A DNA stretch of 46,468 bases from Candidatus Handelsmanbacteria bacterium. GTDB taxonomy: Bacteria; Latescibacterota; UBA2968; UBA8231. Numbering within the stretch: position 1 is the stretch's first letter; each line of letters begins with the position of its first letter. Location of the stretch: positions 1 through 46,468 of the forward strand of contig VGJS01000034.1 in NCBI GenBank assembly GCA_016867395.1, in the 5' to 3' direction. The notes under the pieces are model-generated. The model was not told the origin of the DNA. It worked only from the letters and a program-made list of their open reading frames with translations, and did not search any database. A program made the translations under genes and the position numbers. Below, piece after piece: positions 45,241 through 46,468 of this stretch.

Positions 45241-46194
45241 ATGGAGATCCAGGTCCCTCCCGACCAGCCCCCGCAGCGCCTCGACCTCTTCCTCGGCAGG
45301 CACTGCCCAGACCTCTCCCGCAGCCGCATCCAGGGGCTGATCAGGGAAGGGGCGGTGCGCGTCAACGGCCAGCCCACCCGCGCCAGCTACCAGATCCGCC
45401 CCGACGACACCATAGCCCTGAACCTGCCCGCTCCCACCGAACTGTCCGTGGCCCCTGAGGATATCCCTCTCGACGTGATCTTTGAGGACGAGGATCTGCT
45501 GGTGCTGAACAAAGGACCGGGCCTGACCGTACACCCGGCCCCCGGCTTCTGGCAGGGCACCCTGGTCAATGCCCTGCTCCACCACTGCCGCGACCTGTCG
45601 GGCATCAACGGGGTGCTGCGGCCCGGCATCGTCCACCGCCTCGACCGCGACACCACCGGTCTCCTGGTGGTGGCCAAGAGCGACCAGGCCCACCGCCACC
45701 TGGCCGACCAGTTGCAGCGCCGCGACCTGGAGCGCCGCTATACCGCCCTGGTCTGGGGCCACCTGCGCCTGCTCCAGGGCCGCATCGAGGCGCCCATCGG
45801 CCGGCACCCGCGCGACCGCAAGAGGATGGGGGTGGTGGCCGGCGGCCGGGCCGCCCTCACCCATTACCGGGTGGCCGAACCCCTGGCCTTTCTCAGCCTG
45901 CTCGACCTGCGCCTGGAGACGGGCCGCACCCACCAGATCCGCGTCCATCTCCAGCACCTGGGCCATCCGGTCTTCGGCGATCCGGTGTACGGAGGCCGCT
46001 CCCCCATCCGCGGCCTGAGCCCGGCGCAGCGCCTGCGGGCCGGAGAGCTGCTGCAACTGCTCCCCCGCCAGGCCCTGCACGCCCGCAGTCTGCGCTTTGC
46101 CCACCCCCGCAGCGGTGAGTTCATCGAACTGAGCGCCCCCCTGCCCGCCGACATGGAGGCCCTGCTCGCCGCGGCGCGCGCCCCAGCCAGTTGA
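45241..46194 (+). CDS. RluD-type 23S rRNA pseudouridine synthase
   Basis: A 317-residue RluA/RluD-family pseudouridine synthase. An N-terminal S4 RNA-binding domain (RLDLFLGRHCPDLSRSRIQGLI ... VNGQP) is followed by the catalytic domain with LDVIFEDEDLLVLNKGPGLTVHP, and HRLDRDTTG containing catalytic Asp135. Later comes ETGRTHQIRVHL. The S4 domain favours RluD-like action on large-subunit rRNA. The ATG at 45241 has a G-rich ribosome site 6 nt upstream; another ATG lies 6 nt earlier at 45235. It follows lspA by 19 nt. Confidence 0.94.
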   Translation: MEIQVPPDQPPQRLDLFLGRHCPDLSRSRIQGLIREGAVRVNGQPTRASYQIRPDDTIALNLPAPTELSVAPEDIPLDVIFEDEDLLVLNKGPGLTVHPAPGFWQGTLVNALLHHCRDLSGINGVLRPGIVHRLDRDTTGLLVVAKSDQAHRHLADQLQRRDLERRYTALVWGHLRLLQGRIEAPIGRHPRDRKRMGVVAGGRAALTHYRVAEPLAFLSLLDLRLETGRTHQIRVHLQHLGHPVFGDPVYGGRSPIRGLSPAQRLRAGELLQLLPRQALHARSLRFAHPRSGEFIELSAPLPADMEALLAAARAPAS

Positions 46195-46222
46195 CTTTGG
46201 CCTCCGGGCAAGTTCATTTAAT

Positions 46223-46290
46223 GGGTCGCCGCCCCCGGTAACTGGGCGCGGCGTCCCTCATCCAGCACCCTGGAGATGAACACCTTATGA
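46223..46290 (+). ncRNA. Candidate nhaA-I motif leader RNA (lithium riboswitch class)
   Basis: Directly upstream of nhaA, the RNA can form a GC-rich stem: GGG/CCC (46223-46225 with 46255-46257), CGCCG/CGGCG (46227-46231 with 46249-46253) and CCC/GGG (46232-46234 with 46244-46246) around a loop containing GGTAACT. A second hairpin follows, TCATC-CAG (46258-46265) with CTG-GA-GATGA (46270-46279). The GGTAACTGG element, the GTCCCTCATC run and the closing GATGA resemble my memory of the nhaA-I motif, whose members sense Li+ and control cation antiporter genes. The second hairpin contains a GGAG ribosome site. The motif match is from recall and was not tested with a covariance model. Confidence 0.55.
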
Positions 46291-46316
46291 ACCCACGCCT
46301 CAACGCAAGCCAATAG
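46287..46316 (+). CDS. Nine-codon leader ORF upstream of nhaA
   Basis: A short frame of nine residues (MNPRLNASQ) starts at ATG 46287 and follows GGAG at 46272-46275. It ends in TAG at 46314-46316. The stop overlaps a GTG (TAGTG) that is in frame with nhaA, whose ATG lies 6 nt further on. This layout could couple nhaA translation to the leader. There is no other evidence that the peptide is made. Confidence 0.35.
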   Translation: MNPRLNASQ

Positions 46317-46321
46317 TGCAA

Positions 46322-46468
46322 ATGGCCAAATTGTTAAATCGGCAGCCCTTAACAAAGACGCTCGAACGATTTATCGACTCGGAAGAGTCGAGTGGGCTTC
46401 TGCTGATTGCCTTTACGGTGATCTCATTGTTGATTGCAAATTCGTCAAGCGGCACGGACTACGTGAGT
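46322..46468 (+). CDS. nhaA: NhaA-type Na+/H+ antiporter, N-terminal part, cut by the window edge
   Basis: The first 49 codons of an NhaA-family antiporter: the cytoplasmic start TLERFIDSEESSGLLLI leads into the first membrane helix (IAFTVISLLIANSSSG), the standard NhaA opening of a short amphipathic segment, the Glu-x-SSG turn and TM1. NhaA expels Na+ or Li+ in exchange for protons. The ATG at 46322 is taken as start; GTG at 46316 is an alternative. No ribosome site is directly upstream. Codons here are richer in A/T (TTA, AAA, TTG) than in neighbouring genes, which may reflect transfer. The rest of the gene lies beyond the window. Confidence 0.85.
   Translation, partial: MAKLLNRQPLTKTLERFIDSEESSGLLLIAFTVISLLIANSSSGTDYVS

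Overview
This window comes from a high-GC, Gram-negative-type bacterium. It has outer-membrane efflux proteins, lipoproteins and a SecDF-dependent export system. Several markers point to the FCB side of the tree (Latescibacterota, Bacteroidota relatives): a type-2 (eukaryote-like) isoleucyl-tRNA synthetase, the ileS-dksA-lspA gene order, a one-chain SecDF, and accessory families common in Latescibacterota and Planctomycetota (a DUF6807/PmoA-type protein, an enolase-superfamily dehydratase, a xylose-isomerase-like TIM barrel). This placement is inference. No rRNA, tRNA, CRISPR array or phage was seen.

Layout. (1) 1-532: the edge of a broken IS256-family element, then a terminator. (2) 533-4518, minus strand: a molybdenum hydroxylase operon (FAD, 2Fe-2S and Mo subunits) ending in a MoaD-like sulfur carrier, behind a good sigma70-like promoter. 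(3) 4690-16955, minus strand: a MarR regulator followed by two complete tripartite RND efflux systems in tandem, each ordered outer-membrane factor, adaptor, pump. (4) 17007-19937, minus strand: a nucleotide-sugar group (WecB-type UDP-GlcNAc 2-epimerase, UDP-xylose synthase) ending in a DUF6807 protein. (5) 20273-25506: housekeeping genes dnaE, a TlpA-like lipoprotein thioredoxin, an unrecognised 98-residue protein and methionine aminopeptidase, then a palindromic element of about 100 nt. (6) 25756-34049: accessory metabolism with a TIM-barrel isomerase, a decayed gene, an ABC exporter with a PH-like domain and zinc ribbon paired with DUF1854, glcDE without glcF, and a galactonate-dehydratase-like enzyme. 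(7) 34256-46194, plus strand: core genes for polyprenyl diphosphate synthase, ApbE, SecDF, a CPA2-type antiporter, YggS, YggT, IleRS fused in frame to a DksA/TraR zinc-finger protein, LspA and an RluD-type pseudouridine synthase. (8) 46195-46468: a structured leader resembling the nhaA-I (lithium riboswitch) motif, a nine-codon leader ORF and the start of nhaA, which runs off the window.

The points most worth a second look are the IleRS-DksA fusion, the ABC/DUF1854 pair with its unusual N-terminal extension, the nhaA leader RNA with its coupled small ORF, the tandem efflux locus, the Cys substitution in the Mo-site loop of the hydroxylase, and the palindromic element near 25.6 kb.
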